Positions 47,401 through 57,357 of a DNA stretch of 64,000 nt are shown piece after piece. How positions within the stretch are numbered: position 1 is the stretch's first letter; every line of letters starts with the position of its first letter. The stretch covers positions 5,196,467-5,260,466 of the forward strand of contig JAXIVH010000018.1 of the NCBI GenBank assembly GCA_036785325.1. The letters run 5' to 3'. This DNA is from Urophycis tenuis. Lineage: Eukaryota; Chordata; Actinopteri; Gadiformes; Phycidae. The position numbers and the translations under genes are program-made. The notes under the pieces are model-generated. The model was given only the letters and a program-made list of their open reading frames with translations. It did no database searches and was not told the origin of the DNA.

Positions 47401-48151
47401 GATGGCCTTTTCGACTGCTTCAACTCCCAGCGCCTCAAGGATTCTCGCAAGCTTAAGTCTGCCCTCTCAGATGTATCTGCACATTTTCCATTCTTTGATC
47501 AATGTATGGAGTGGCTCCCCCGTCTGAGGCTTATTGGTTCTCCCCCCAGATTCAAGCAGCTCCCATGTGTGGAAGGATGGCAACATAACATCTTGTGCCT
47601 CAAAATGCTCTGGAGGGATATCCGTGATCGTCATCAGGTGTCTTACCTGTTGACCAATCGTCTGAATCAAGACTGCCTTGAAAATGCATACTCATCTATT
47701 AGAGGTATATAACATCAATGTTGTACTCAATTGAACAACCACAACACTCATTAAGATTGTAGTGCATTCATAAAACATCCAGTACCAGACAGAAACTGTA
47801 ATTGTAATTGACAGAAAAAGTTGTTGGTATTAGTTTGAATTGGGGCACACCTTTGTTAAAACACTTAATTTAAAATGATTATAATTGTAACAAAAGGTTG
47901 TAATTACTGTATTCAGTATGGTGGTGTGTATGTTTGTTTCAGCTCGTGGCGGTAATCGTGACAATCCTGAATCTGTCCAGTTCGAATGTGAATATCGGGC
48001 CGTGGCCACGGGACTGATGTTTAACAACTCTGAAAAGACCAACTGTGAGCAAGATCTCGACACCTTCCTACTGCAGTTCAACACATATGCCTCCCAGGAG
48101 AGTCCCCAGGTCATCATTGACACAGAGATGGTTCTGAAAGAACATGACTGA
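44465..48151 (+). pseudogene. THAP-domain P-element transposase, one frameshift in the core
   Basis: Inferred exons: about 44465-44550, 45595-45723, about 45826-45947, 46131-47704 and 47943-48151. The first has KQCSAINCKNYQ (C-x4-C); the second has CARWVQNLRN and VCSAHFHPSQF (C-x2-H), together a C2CH THAP domain. The linking FHxFP segment was not found. Exon 4 has a Pro-rich linker, a Lys-rich helix and, from 46495, a 405-residue frame with ITDGMTLKQ (D at 46717), ICDQGGGN (46987), LWDPPHLIKNIRNN (47086) and NQDCLENAYS (E at 47680). The exon 4 reading shifts frame by one missing base at about 46521, between DKAF and LSLLHASPK. Exon 5 starts ARGGNRDNP and ends at a TGA. It shares catalytic blocks with the first P transposase but little else. 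Confidence 0.8.
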
Positions 48152-48433
48152 AAGAAATTATTCAGGGAGCCAGTAAATGTGACAATAATATTTAGGTATG
48201 CAAAGTGAGGTCACTGTATTGTTTTCCCCTCAGGAAAGTGTACCTGGAATCAGTGGAAGAGTAATCGGCTGTTGTGAAAAGTGCACAGTCAGTGCAACTG
48301 CCAAAACTTTCCCACCACCTTTTTGCCAATATACCCAGCCATGTACACCAGCACATTCTCGTTATGTTGAAATGTACACTGAAAGAAATTATTCAGGGAG
48401 CCAGTATATGTGACAATAATATTTAGGTATGCA
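48147..48433. repeat. 56-bp direct repeat pair
   Basis: Copies at 48147-48202 and 48378-48433 (start ACTGAAAGAAATTATTCAGG) differ at one base. The first copy contains the stop codon of the last transposase exon. Between them is a T-rich CCCCTCAG acceptor-like site followed by an open stretch. Confidence 0.9.
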
Positions 48434-50690
48434 TACTAAATAAAAATGTTGATTATCATCATGATGAGTATTTGAGTTGCCTATATTAACATTCATGAGT
48501 ATACCTCCAACATGAATCTTTCTGTAAAATATCCATATGTAAATTAAGTTAAATTCTTCAAAATAAATTGATGCTTGACTCACAGATTACATGGTTCAAA
48601 TATTTGTAATAATAATTGTACATTTCAATATTTTTTTTGAGAATACACTAATAATATCAATTAGTCTAAATAAGTGCAATTGTTAAACAAGTCAACTCAA
48701 TTATATTGGAGACGAAACTAACAACTTAAAAAAATCAAGTAAACAGAGCGGAACTGACGTCATTCCCTGACGGTTGGGGAACATTTTGAAAAAGATTGCA
48801 GCAGGCGGGCCAGCACGTTGACGGCGGGCACAGCGGATTGATTATAATGAATTTCAACCTGACCGTAAGTACTTCTCTATATTTTACGATAACCCTCCTT
48901 GGTTCCAGAAGCCAGACATAAGTGTGGTAGGGCTGACTTGAAGCGCAGGCGCGCAGATCCAGGTGCGCACGCCCTTCTTGGGGGTGGTTACCTTTATAAG
49001 TGGTTTCCGCCTCCTGGCAGACCATGCCGGTCCCTTGAATTGTTTGGCGCGTGCTTGTGTTCCGTCACTGGAAGAACTGTGGTAGGTTTCATGCGTTTAC
49101 CTTTTTCGTTTCAATAGCATGGGGAAGATTTAAAGGATCATGTTGTACTGTTGGCTGATACATGCCCGATCGGAGTCGCTCTAAGCGAACATTCTGTTGT
49201 TACAGCCCCATTAAATACCAGCTGATCGCAGAGTGCGTTGTTGCCGCGGTGCAGGCGTAATTGCCGTTTCGTAAAACAAGCCGTAAGTCATGCACCTCTT
49301 CATTGGGTTACGTAATAAGAATGTAAAATACACAACGCGATCAGTGACAGTCTATAAATTGATGGCATCTCTCTCTCATTTTAAGGAGGAACGCCGTAGC
49401 GGCTTTCTTCCCATCTCGCTCCTTCTCCTTCTCCTTGCCTCTCCCCTCTGGTGATTGGTTTGATTGTGGTAGCCGGACAGCCAGAAGGTAGAAATGTTTT
49501 TAATAATAATTTTTTTTTGTAATAATAAAATGTATCTGATGTGTTGCTGAGATCACCCAGGTGACTGATCATAGTGACATGTGGTTCACTGTTTAGGTCT
49601 GTCTATGCATTTATGTGTCATGTGTCATGTGTCAAGCTGTACTGACTTTGCTGTCTGCATGTTTTTCTTTTTGTTGTGTGTTGTAGCCATTCATCCCGTA
49701 GGCCCACGTCTTCAGGCCACTGTTTTCCCAGGGTTGTTTTTCATTTTAGACGTGTTAGCCACCGGAGCGCCACCCTTAGCTGGGGTGGTGTCTCATGGTT
49801 TGATTTTCTTTGTTCTACCTTATTTTCATTCATTCCTTGTTTTTTTGTTGTTTCGTTTAATTGCATCCTCCGAACTGCCATCCAGTCGCTGTGGTCCGTG
49901 TTCCTTGCGGCGTAACCGTAGACTTGGTCCAACCCCCCCCCCCCCAGTGGCGTGCACCGGTGTGGCAATCTCCCCTAGCCAGTCTGTGTGTGTGAGTCTG
50001 GGAGATTTTGGTGTGTTTATTTGCAGTGACATAATTCTCGTGGCACCTTGTGTTGCCCTAGCTTGTGTTTATATGTTTGGGCTTTGCCGTACTATTATTT
50101 GCTGTGAGTTGAAGGGGTATCCCCTTGCGGTTACTATCGGACCATAGTCTGTGGAAAGAGCTAGTGTTACCTATAGTTTATGGCGAGCAGCATTGGTGGT
50201 CGTTCGTTGGATGCATGTTGTTTTACTTTTGATTCCACTGTACTGACCTTCATTTAGCTGCGGCATTTTGCCATTCATCTAGACATAACTTGTTCAAATA
50301 CAAAAAAAAAAGAAAGCATAACAAGAAAATAAAGAACTCCTATATTTTGATAACATCTGCCTCTTGCTATATTCATTTAATTGAATAACCTGGGTTCCCA
50401 TTACAACTGCTACATAAGCATGAAATATCAGTTCGCTGTGAGTTTGTGGTTCGGACCGCGGCGACTTTTACAGTCGCGGGTCTGACGCCGACCGAGTCCT
50501 GTCCGAGGGACTGGACTACCGGTCTCCCACGTGTAATGTTATGTTGTTCTTTTTTTTGGCGACGATGTTTGCGGTTTTTCTGGTTCCCACAATTGAGGGT
50601 GTGAGGGTTTTTAGTTCGCTAAATTAGGCATTTTTAAATGCAAACTACCTGAGTTGTGGAACAATTCTCGCAGCTAGTGCGGACGCCTCA
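48434..50690. other. Unassigned region, possibly a non-coding transcript or LTR
   Basis: No protein motif. A GC-richer block (48740-49100), a C run (49932-49944) and a late AATAAA (about 50331) are visible. A 188-codon hydrophobic open frame (49581-50147) has no recognisable family and may be chance. I found no terminal repeats. Confidence 0.35.
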
Positions 50691-50693
50691 CTC

Positions 50694-51030
50694 TACGTTT
50701 ACATGCAGCAAGAAATTCGAATTTCTAATCGTATAAGACATCGTTCGGACTTTTAAAGTGCATGTAAACACCTTAATCCGACCCCCTTCGGACATCTCAA
50801 AGTCGGATAAGAACACACTAGATAATTCGTTCATAGTCGGACTTTTAACGGCATGTATACTCAGCAATCGGATCTGAATCGGATTTTGCATTCTGCGCAT
50901 GTGCAGCGCCACATAGCGTCCGGAGTCAGCCATGCTCCGGCTGTTAATCCGATTCTCTGAACGGCATGTACTCGGACAAGTGATATCTGATCCGATCAGA
51001 AATTCGAATTTCTTGCTGCATGTAAACGTA
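50694..51030. mobile_element. MITE copy 1
   Basis: Terminal inverted repeats TACGTTTACATGCAGCAAGA extending into AAATTCGAATTTCT; about 337 bp, no coding capacity. Same family as the copies at 52431 and 53158. Confidence 0.9.
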
Positions 51031-51248
51031 CTGTCTGAGCTCACTTTTTTAATGTCATATATTTCAAGAGCATGCAACGAAGGTAAACAATATTTCTAAG
51101 GTGTAAATAATGTGATAAAATTGAGTAATAGTCTGTCTACAGATTAAACACAATGGATGTAATGGCAAAGATCAGTTGCCACATGTGCTTATCGTGCATT
51201 TCATAGTAACTTGTATGTTTGGTTGTTATGGAATATAATGCGATGGGT

Positions 51249-52065
51249 TTAAAGGGATATTCCGCCATTTTTGGAAATAAGCTCATTTTCCACCTTCCCT
51301 CGAGCAAAACAATCGATCTTTACCCTTTTCCCGTTCATCCAGCCGTTCTGTGAGTCTGGGGGTACAACTTTTAGCTGTAGCTTAGCATAGATCATTGAAT
51401 CGGATTAGACCATTAGCATCTCGCCCGCTTAAAAGTGACTACGATTTCTGGAATTTTTCCATTTAAAACTTGTCTCTTCTCAAGTTTGAAAGTGCAATAA
51501 GACCAACGGAAAATGAAACGTGGCGATTTTCTAGGCTGATTTTACCCGGAACTATATTCTCTTTCTGGCGTAATAATCAAGGAAAGTTGCAAAGGTACCA
51601 TGGGCGCAGTGATATGACGCGCCTCAAAGTATAGTCCCGGTAATCACGTTGGTTGTATTGCCGGAAGAAGCCTACAGGGACTATTGAGGCGCTGCGTCAT
51701 ATCACTACGCCCATGGTACCTTTGCAACTTTCCTTGATTATTACGCCAGAAAGAGAATATAGTCCCGGGTACAATCAGCCTAGAAAATCGCCACGTTTCA
51801 TTTTCCGTTGGTCTTATTGCACTTTCAAACTTGAGAAGAGACAAGTTTTAAATGGAAAAATTCCGGAAATCGTAGTCACTTTTAAGCGGGCGAGATGCTA
51901 ATGGTCTAATCCGATTCAATGATCTATGCTAAGCTACAGCTAAAAGTTGTACCCCCAGACTCACAGAACGGCTGGATGAACGGGAAAAGGGTAAAGATCG
52001 ATTGTTTTGCTCGAGGGAAGGTGGAAAATGAGCTTATTTCCAAAAATGGCGGAATATCCCTTTAA
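51249..52065. mobile_element. 817-bp near-perfect palindrome flanked by TTAA (foldback element)
   Basis: Ends TTAAAGGGATATTCCGCC and its exact inverse. Arms of about 385 bp (to about 51633 and from about 51680) match with only a handful of mismatches and a few indels; the central spacer is about 45 bp. TTAA at both ends suggests a TTAA target site, as in piggyBac or Kolobok elements. No transposase; a transcript would form a very long hairpin. Confidence 0.93.
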
Positions 52066-52430
52066 GAGTTTTATCATGCATTAAATATATTTCTAAATCT
52101 GCTTTTCAGCATTGAAAACAACTGTTAAAGAAGAGTGGAGAGGTAGGCTACGTTGTTTTGATTTAATAGTAGCAAAGCATACCCTATATTTATTCTGAGT
52201 TATAGATGTTATATGACTTTATGATCGCTCAACTTGCTTTCATTGTTCTCACTCTCTGATTTTTTTTTCTGTACGTTACAGAATGACTGTTTGAGCCACA
52301 TAAATGGACATATGAAGGAGAAAGATAGGAGGACAGCAGGCCACACTTGAACCCAGATAGCCACCACCACCTTGTTGCAAGATCTTTGCCCTGCAGCTAC
52401 TGCTGCCCCCCATTTAACTAAGGTAACAGT

Positions 52431-52794
52431 CAGTACGTTTACATGCAGCAAGAAATTCGAATTTCTAATCGTATAAGACATCGTTCGGACTTTTTAAGTG
52501 CATGTAAACACCTTAATCCGACCTACTTCGGACATCTCAAAATCGGATAACAACACCTGGATAATTCGTTCATAGTCGGACTTTTAACGGCATGTATACT
52601 CTGCAATCGGATCTGAAACGGATTTTGCATTCTGCGCATGCGCAGTGCCACATAGCATCCAGAGTCAGCCATGCTCCGGCTGTTAATCCGATTCTCTGAA
52701 CGGCATGTATACTCGGACAAGTGATCCGGTTTTATGCATGTCATTATCTGATCTGATCAGAAATTCGAATTTCTTGCTGCATGTAAACGTACTG
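52431..52794. mobile_element. MITE copy 2
   Basis: Terminal inverted repeats CAGTACGTTTACATGCAGCA; about 364 bp; closely similar to copies 1 and 3. Confidence 0.9.
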
Positions 52795-53157
52795 AGTGTA
52801 TGGAATGGCAATGCAAGCTCTTCAAATTTGTGGCATCATCAAAGGGGGGGAATTCTTAAACACTATCGACTGAAACATGGACATTTTGGCCCTGGACATT
52901 TTCTGCCTTGTATTCATTTGAACTGTTCATGTTCCTTTAAAACTTGGAGTTTTATTTGTTTGATATGTATATTTTTTTGTCATGGTCATTTGACAAATGC
53001 ATTTTAGATCAGACCTGTTTGATCTTGGGTATCCTGAATTCCCTTTCCTGTAACAGCTTTGAATGTTGTAGGTCAGAGGTGGGGAACCATGTGCCATGGA
53101 GAGCCATGTGTATGCAGGTTTTCCTTCCAACCAAACACCTCAACAGGTGATTTCACG

Positions 53158-53559
53158 CAGTACGTTTACATGCAGCAAGAAATTCCAATTTCTAATCGTA
53201 TAAGACATCGTTCAGACTTTTTAAGTGCATGTAAACACCTTAATCCGATCTACTTCGGACCTACTTCGGACATCTCAAAATCGGATAACAACACCTAGAT
53301 AATTCGTTCATAGTTGGACTTTTAACGGCATGTATACTCAGCAATCGGATCTGAATCGGATTTTGCATTCTGCGCATGCGCAGTGCCATTCTGCGCGTGC
53401 GCAGCGCCACATAGCGTCCGGAGTCAGCCATGCTCCGGCTGTTAATCCGATTCTCTGAACGGCATGTATACTCGGACAACTTGCTTTCGCATGTCATTAC
53501 GCATGTCATTATCTGATCCGATCAGAAATTCGAATTTCTTGCTGCATGTAAACGTACTG
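53158..53559. mobile_element. MITE copy 3, inserted in the left arm of the inverted repeat
   Basis: Same terminal repeats as copy 2; about 402 bp. The right arm (about 55430) is uninterrupted at the matching point, so it is an empty site. The copy has an internal duplicated GCGCATGCGCAGTGCC-like stretch. Confidence 0.9.
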
Positions 53560-54689
53560 ACTGATTAACACAGCTTCAGCCACAGAGGTGTGATGATCAG
53601 TGAAATCGCCTGTTGAAGTGTCTGGTTGGAAGGAAAACCTGCATACAAATGGCTCTCCATGGCACATGGTTTGCCACCTCTGCTTCAGTGGTAAGACAAG
53701 TGGACATGTTGTTGAGGTATATGTTAGTTGGTGACTGTTGAGATGGAAAGAAAACGTATTCCTCTGTGGTTGTGACACAGCTCCAGTTCCTGTGGAGAAG
53801 TATTTGGAGTATTTGAATGCACTTTGGTAATTACTTGCAATATACAACAAATGATGTTGCTGCTGGTTTGTGCAGATGTTAAAAATTTAATTTTCTGTGG
53901 GAAAATGTTTTAAAATAAAACTCATGTTTTGTGAGCTCTGGTTCATTTTGCTTTATAGTACTGAATATCCTCCAAAATTTGGATTAAAAAAAAAATCAGT
54001 CAGTACAACACATTTTTTTAAGTAAATCATAAGCAAATTTGCAGTTATCTCCTACAAATGTTTTCAATTATATTTACTCAATTTGATTAGTGATTTCTAC
54101 TCAGGTTTTCCATATAGTTAACACAGCATTTCAGTTACATTTACTCAATTTATATGGTAATTGAGCCAAGTCAATTCATTCATATGTACTTAAAAATATT
54201 ACTTGGATTTACTCATTCCTCATGTTTTCTTTAACTGATTTGAGAGCTTTCATATCAACTCAATATTTTTAAGTGTAAAAATGTTGCACTGATTGAATTA
54301 AGTAATGCGCAGTATTATTTTTTAGAGTGTACAGCAGAGTGGCTGCCGATAGTGAGAGGCAGTTTTTTTTTTTTTAACTTATATTAACTTTGCTAATGAA
54401 CTACTATTTGGTCTTAAGGTATATCTGTTCACTTAGTCTATCAAGCGCTTCTTATGGGTTATGGTTTGTATAATATAGTATTGTTTTTTTTGTTTTTATT
54501 AGGCCGTTGATTGAATTGACATTGTTATTAATTATTGTTATTCTCCTTAATGTAGCCTTACCATGCCATTGTTATTATATGATTGATTGAATGGACGTTA
54601 TTGTTTATTTGCCATAACCATAACCATAATGTTTGCGTATATTTTATGATCTAAAAGAAGAGATGATGGATTGCACTGAGGTCAGGGAG

Positions 54690-54852
54690 AGAGAGAGACC
54701 AGGATCTATGACTCAGAGAGGCCAGGGAGAATGCTCAGCCAAGACCAGCCATCTACATCTAGTAGCAGCAATGTTGTCCTGGACTATGACGACCTGCCTG
54801 AAGGTGTCCTGGACGTACTGGATATACCAATGCCATCAGTGCCTACACTCTA
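54690..54852 (+). other. Coding-like stretch in the loop of the inverted repeat
   Basis: After an acceptor-like GAGGTCAG, a frame reads RIYDSERPG, then QPSTSSSSNVVLDYDDLPEG and VLDVLDIPMPS to a TAA at 54850. The biased, motif-like composition suggests a captured exon piece. I do not recognise the protein. Confidence 0.3.
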
Positions 54853-55778
54853 AAAAATAATACAGCACATTACTTAATTCAATCAGTGCAACATTTTTAC
54901 ACTTAAAAATATTGAGTTGATATGAAAGCTCTCAAATCAGTTAAAGAAAACATGAGGAATGAGTAAATCCAAGTAATATTTTTAAGTACATATGAATGAA
55001 TTGACTTGGCTCAATTACCACATAAATTGAGTAAATGTAACTGAAATGCTGTGTTAACCATATGGAAAACCTGAGCAGAAATCACTAATCAAATTGAGTA
55101 AATATAATTGAAAACATTTGTAGGAGATAACTGCAAATTTGCTTATGATTTACTTAAAAAAATGTGTTGACTGTTGTACTGACTGATTTTTTGAATCCTA
55201 ATTTTTGAGGATATTCAGTACTATAAAGCAATATGAACCAGAGCTCACAAAACATGAGTTTTATTGTAAAACATTTTCCCACAGAAAATTACATTTGTAA
55301 CATCTGCACAAAGTAGCAGCCATATGCCATGGAGAGCCATGTGTATGCACGTTTTCCTTCCAACCAGACACTTCAACAGGCGATTTCACTGATCATCACA
55401 CCTCTGTGGCTGAAGCTGTGTTAATCAATGAAATCACCTGTTGAGGTGTTTGGTTGGAAGGAAAACCTGCATACACATGGCTCTCCATGGCACACGGTTC
55501 CCCACCTCTGAACAACATTCAAAGCTGTTACAGGAAAGTGCATGTCAAACGACCATGAAAAAAAATATACATATCAAACATGTACTGTATATTAATGCTA
55601 GGTAGGTGTACTGACTCAAAACTCAAAATTAAAAATTTGAAGCCTTATGTCTCACAGGAATGATTGAAGAAAGAAGACACATATTAATGCAAAATAGAAA
55701 TGTGCAATCAAAAAAAGATCAGATCATGCAATCAAAGTCAGATAACACCTCATCTGTGCTCATCCACCCAACAGACAA

Positions 55779-56090
55779 CTATATCATCACATTGTTTTTC
55801 AGTCTTTGCACTTTTGTTGACAGGTTTCCAGCATCGACTTCAACAAGCATCTTTTGAAAAACTTCAAAAGTGTGCTTGAGCGTTTTGGGGTATTTAAGGT
55901 CCAAGGCATAAGTTAGCCCAAGCAAGTAGCAGCAGGCTCTGCTGAGATCCCCAAGGTGGTTGAGTACGATGGAACCCTCAATGATGATCCCTACATCCCT
56001 GACTTGTCCATTTTCATTGCGCACGAGGTATAGAGCCATCATCTCTGCTGCCAGCTCTTCTTCGACGTTAATGACTGAATCATCAGAAGT
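55779..56090 (-). CDS. Last exon of an unidentified host gene (minus strand), 103 codons
   Basis: On the minus strand, a good acceptor (CTTTTCAATGTTCACAG) is followed by an open exon reading TSDDSVINVEEELAAEMMAL, LVRNENGQVRDVGIIIEGS, NHLGDLSRACCYLLGLTYAL and LKHTFEVFQKMLVEVD, then a stop. The sequence resembles the carboxyl region of the multi-copy fish proteins annotated as SAM-domain-containing protein 3-like; that likeness is from memory and is moderate. Upstream exons must lie beyond the retrotransposon that starts at 56120 and beyond the window. Gene status (active or pseudogene) cannot be judged from one exon. Confidence 0.55.
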   Translation of the reverse strand, partial: TSDDSVINVEEELAAEMMALYLVRNENGQVRDVGIIIEGSIVLNHLGDLSRACCYLLGLTYALDLKYPKTLKHTFEVFQKMLVEVDAGNLSTKVQRLKNNVMI

Positions 56091-56119
56091 CTGTGAACAT
56101 TGAAAAGGAAAGTGGTTAG

Positions 56120-56971
56120 TGTAAATGGCAGCATATTTGCCAGTTCTAGCACTTTGCGTTTGTGCTTTTATTTTGAAGAGCACCGCTCTTCTTCTAATAC
56201 TTTCCGTTGTCGTTGACCACTGTTACTGGACTTACTGCTCCCGTCTTGTCGGATTGTCATGTGCACGTCGCTCCACAGTTGGTAAACATGCAAACACCTT
56301 TACTTGTCTTATTCTGTGTGGAAACATGTGAAAGGGCATTTTATCGTGGTTCGTTTCATGTTTGTTTCGTTTTCATGTCATGTTTAAAGGAGTGTTACTG
56401 CGAGGTGTGTGCGGAAGACAGGCTAACAGGCTGAGCTTAAACTTAGCGCCCTCGGAAGCAGAAGGAGGTATGAGGAGACCGATAGTCCATTCATTGTAAA
56501 GTGGTTTATTTTTTATTTAAAACAAGGGAACTGTCATGATTTAAGTTTAGTAAAATATTTGTATTTAGTTTAAAATGTAAACGTGATTTCTATATTATTC
56601 GTAAGAAATAATATGGTACTGTGGCATTTGTATTTTTTTTGTCCACATAGTTTTCACGGTGTCAGAATACGAGGCGAAAGAGGAGAGAATTAAATTGCAC
56701 CAGTCGAAGCTCTCTGCATCTTTGTGTGGTTATTCCGAGTGGGCCGCTACAGTGAAAACTCCACGGCTGCAACAGACCTGCCATCCCTGCAGAGAAGCTG
56801 ACGCCATCTCGTCAGATCCAGTACCAACCTGTTCCCAGCCACCTAACTCCGCTCGCACTCATATCAAGCACAGGCAAGATTAAAAGGGACGGCACGCTGA
56901 AGGTACAACTACAGACGCTGAAAAAAGAAAAAGAGACATTGGGTACCAAGGAGCAAAAGGAACTATTTACA
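56120..56971 (+). repeat. 5' LTR (right border inferred)
   Basis: At least 56120-56681 is LTR, by identity with the right copy. The border at 56971 is a guess based on ATTTACA, the inverse of the LTR start TGTAAAT. No convincing primer-binding site was found. Confidence 0.75.
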
Positions 56972-57357
56972 GTGTAAATGAAGTGCCTTAAATACTAACA
57001 TAATATTTGAGGTCAATATAATTTGTGAGCTGGTTTTCAAAAATAATAGCTCTGAAATTGGTGAATATTTCAAGACCAATGGCACATGTGTTTCTGGAAT
57101 AATAATTCATGACATGTCTGTTTATGATGAAGGTTAAAGGGTGAAGCTCTTTAGCTATTTATATCTAGAGTGCTCATTTATGACATTTTTGTGGTTACTA
57201 TTTTATGCTAAAAATCCTTTTGAATGTCCATAATATGTAAATGCTTGATACAAGTATTACTCTGCGGTAAAAGATAACTACAGCTTATAGGTGTGAATTC
57301 AGGCATAGGACAATCAAGAGCCACGACAGGCTTAAAGCAGTTGCACAAACAAACAAG

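Larger units (their letters stand above)
44332..48433 (+). mobile_element. Second P-type (THAP) element, diverged, right end not found
   Basis: Left border region (AGAGTATAGAATTAACAAGA then GGCGAAACTCCG) resembles the terminal repeat of the first P element in plan but is clearly different. No inverted partner was seen to the right. The content is a five-exon THAP transposase gene. The end coordinate is set at the last repeat associated with the gene and is uncertain. Confidence 0.65.
52955..55580. repeat. Composite 2.6-kb inverted repeat
   Basis: The arm 54845-55580 is matched in inverse by 52955-54332. The left arm is longer because it carries MITE copy 3 (53158-53559) and about 180 bp of other sequence (about 53690-53870). 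Inner arms begin TAAAAAATAATAC (54850 side) against its inverse at 54310-54327. The loop is 54333-54844. The outer part of each arm holds a smaller palindrome with CCATGGAGAGCCATGTGTAT. Confidence 0.88.

Noticed and set aside
49581..50147. 188-codon hydrophobic open frame as a membrane protein gene
   Set aside because: No family motif, Cys/Phe/Val-rich from T-rich DNA, several low-complexity runs; a chance frame is more likely.
56125..56434. Short open frames inside the LTR (repeated at 63444-63753)
   Set aside because: Present in both LTR copies only because the LTRs are identical; no known BEL/Pao protein is coded there.
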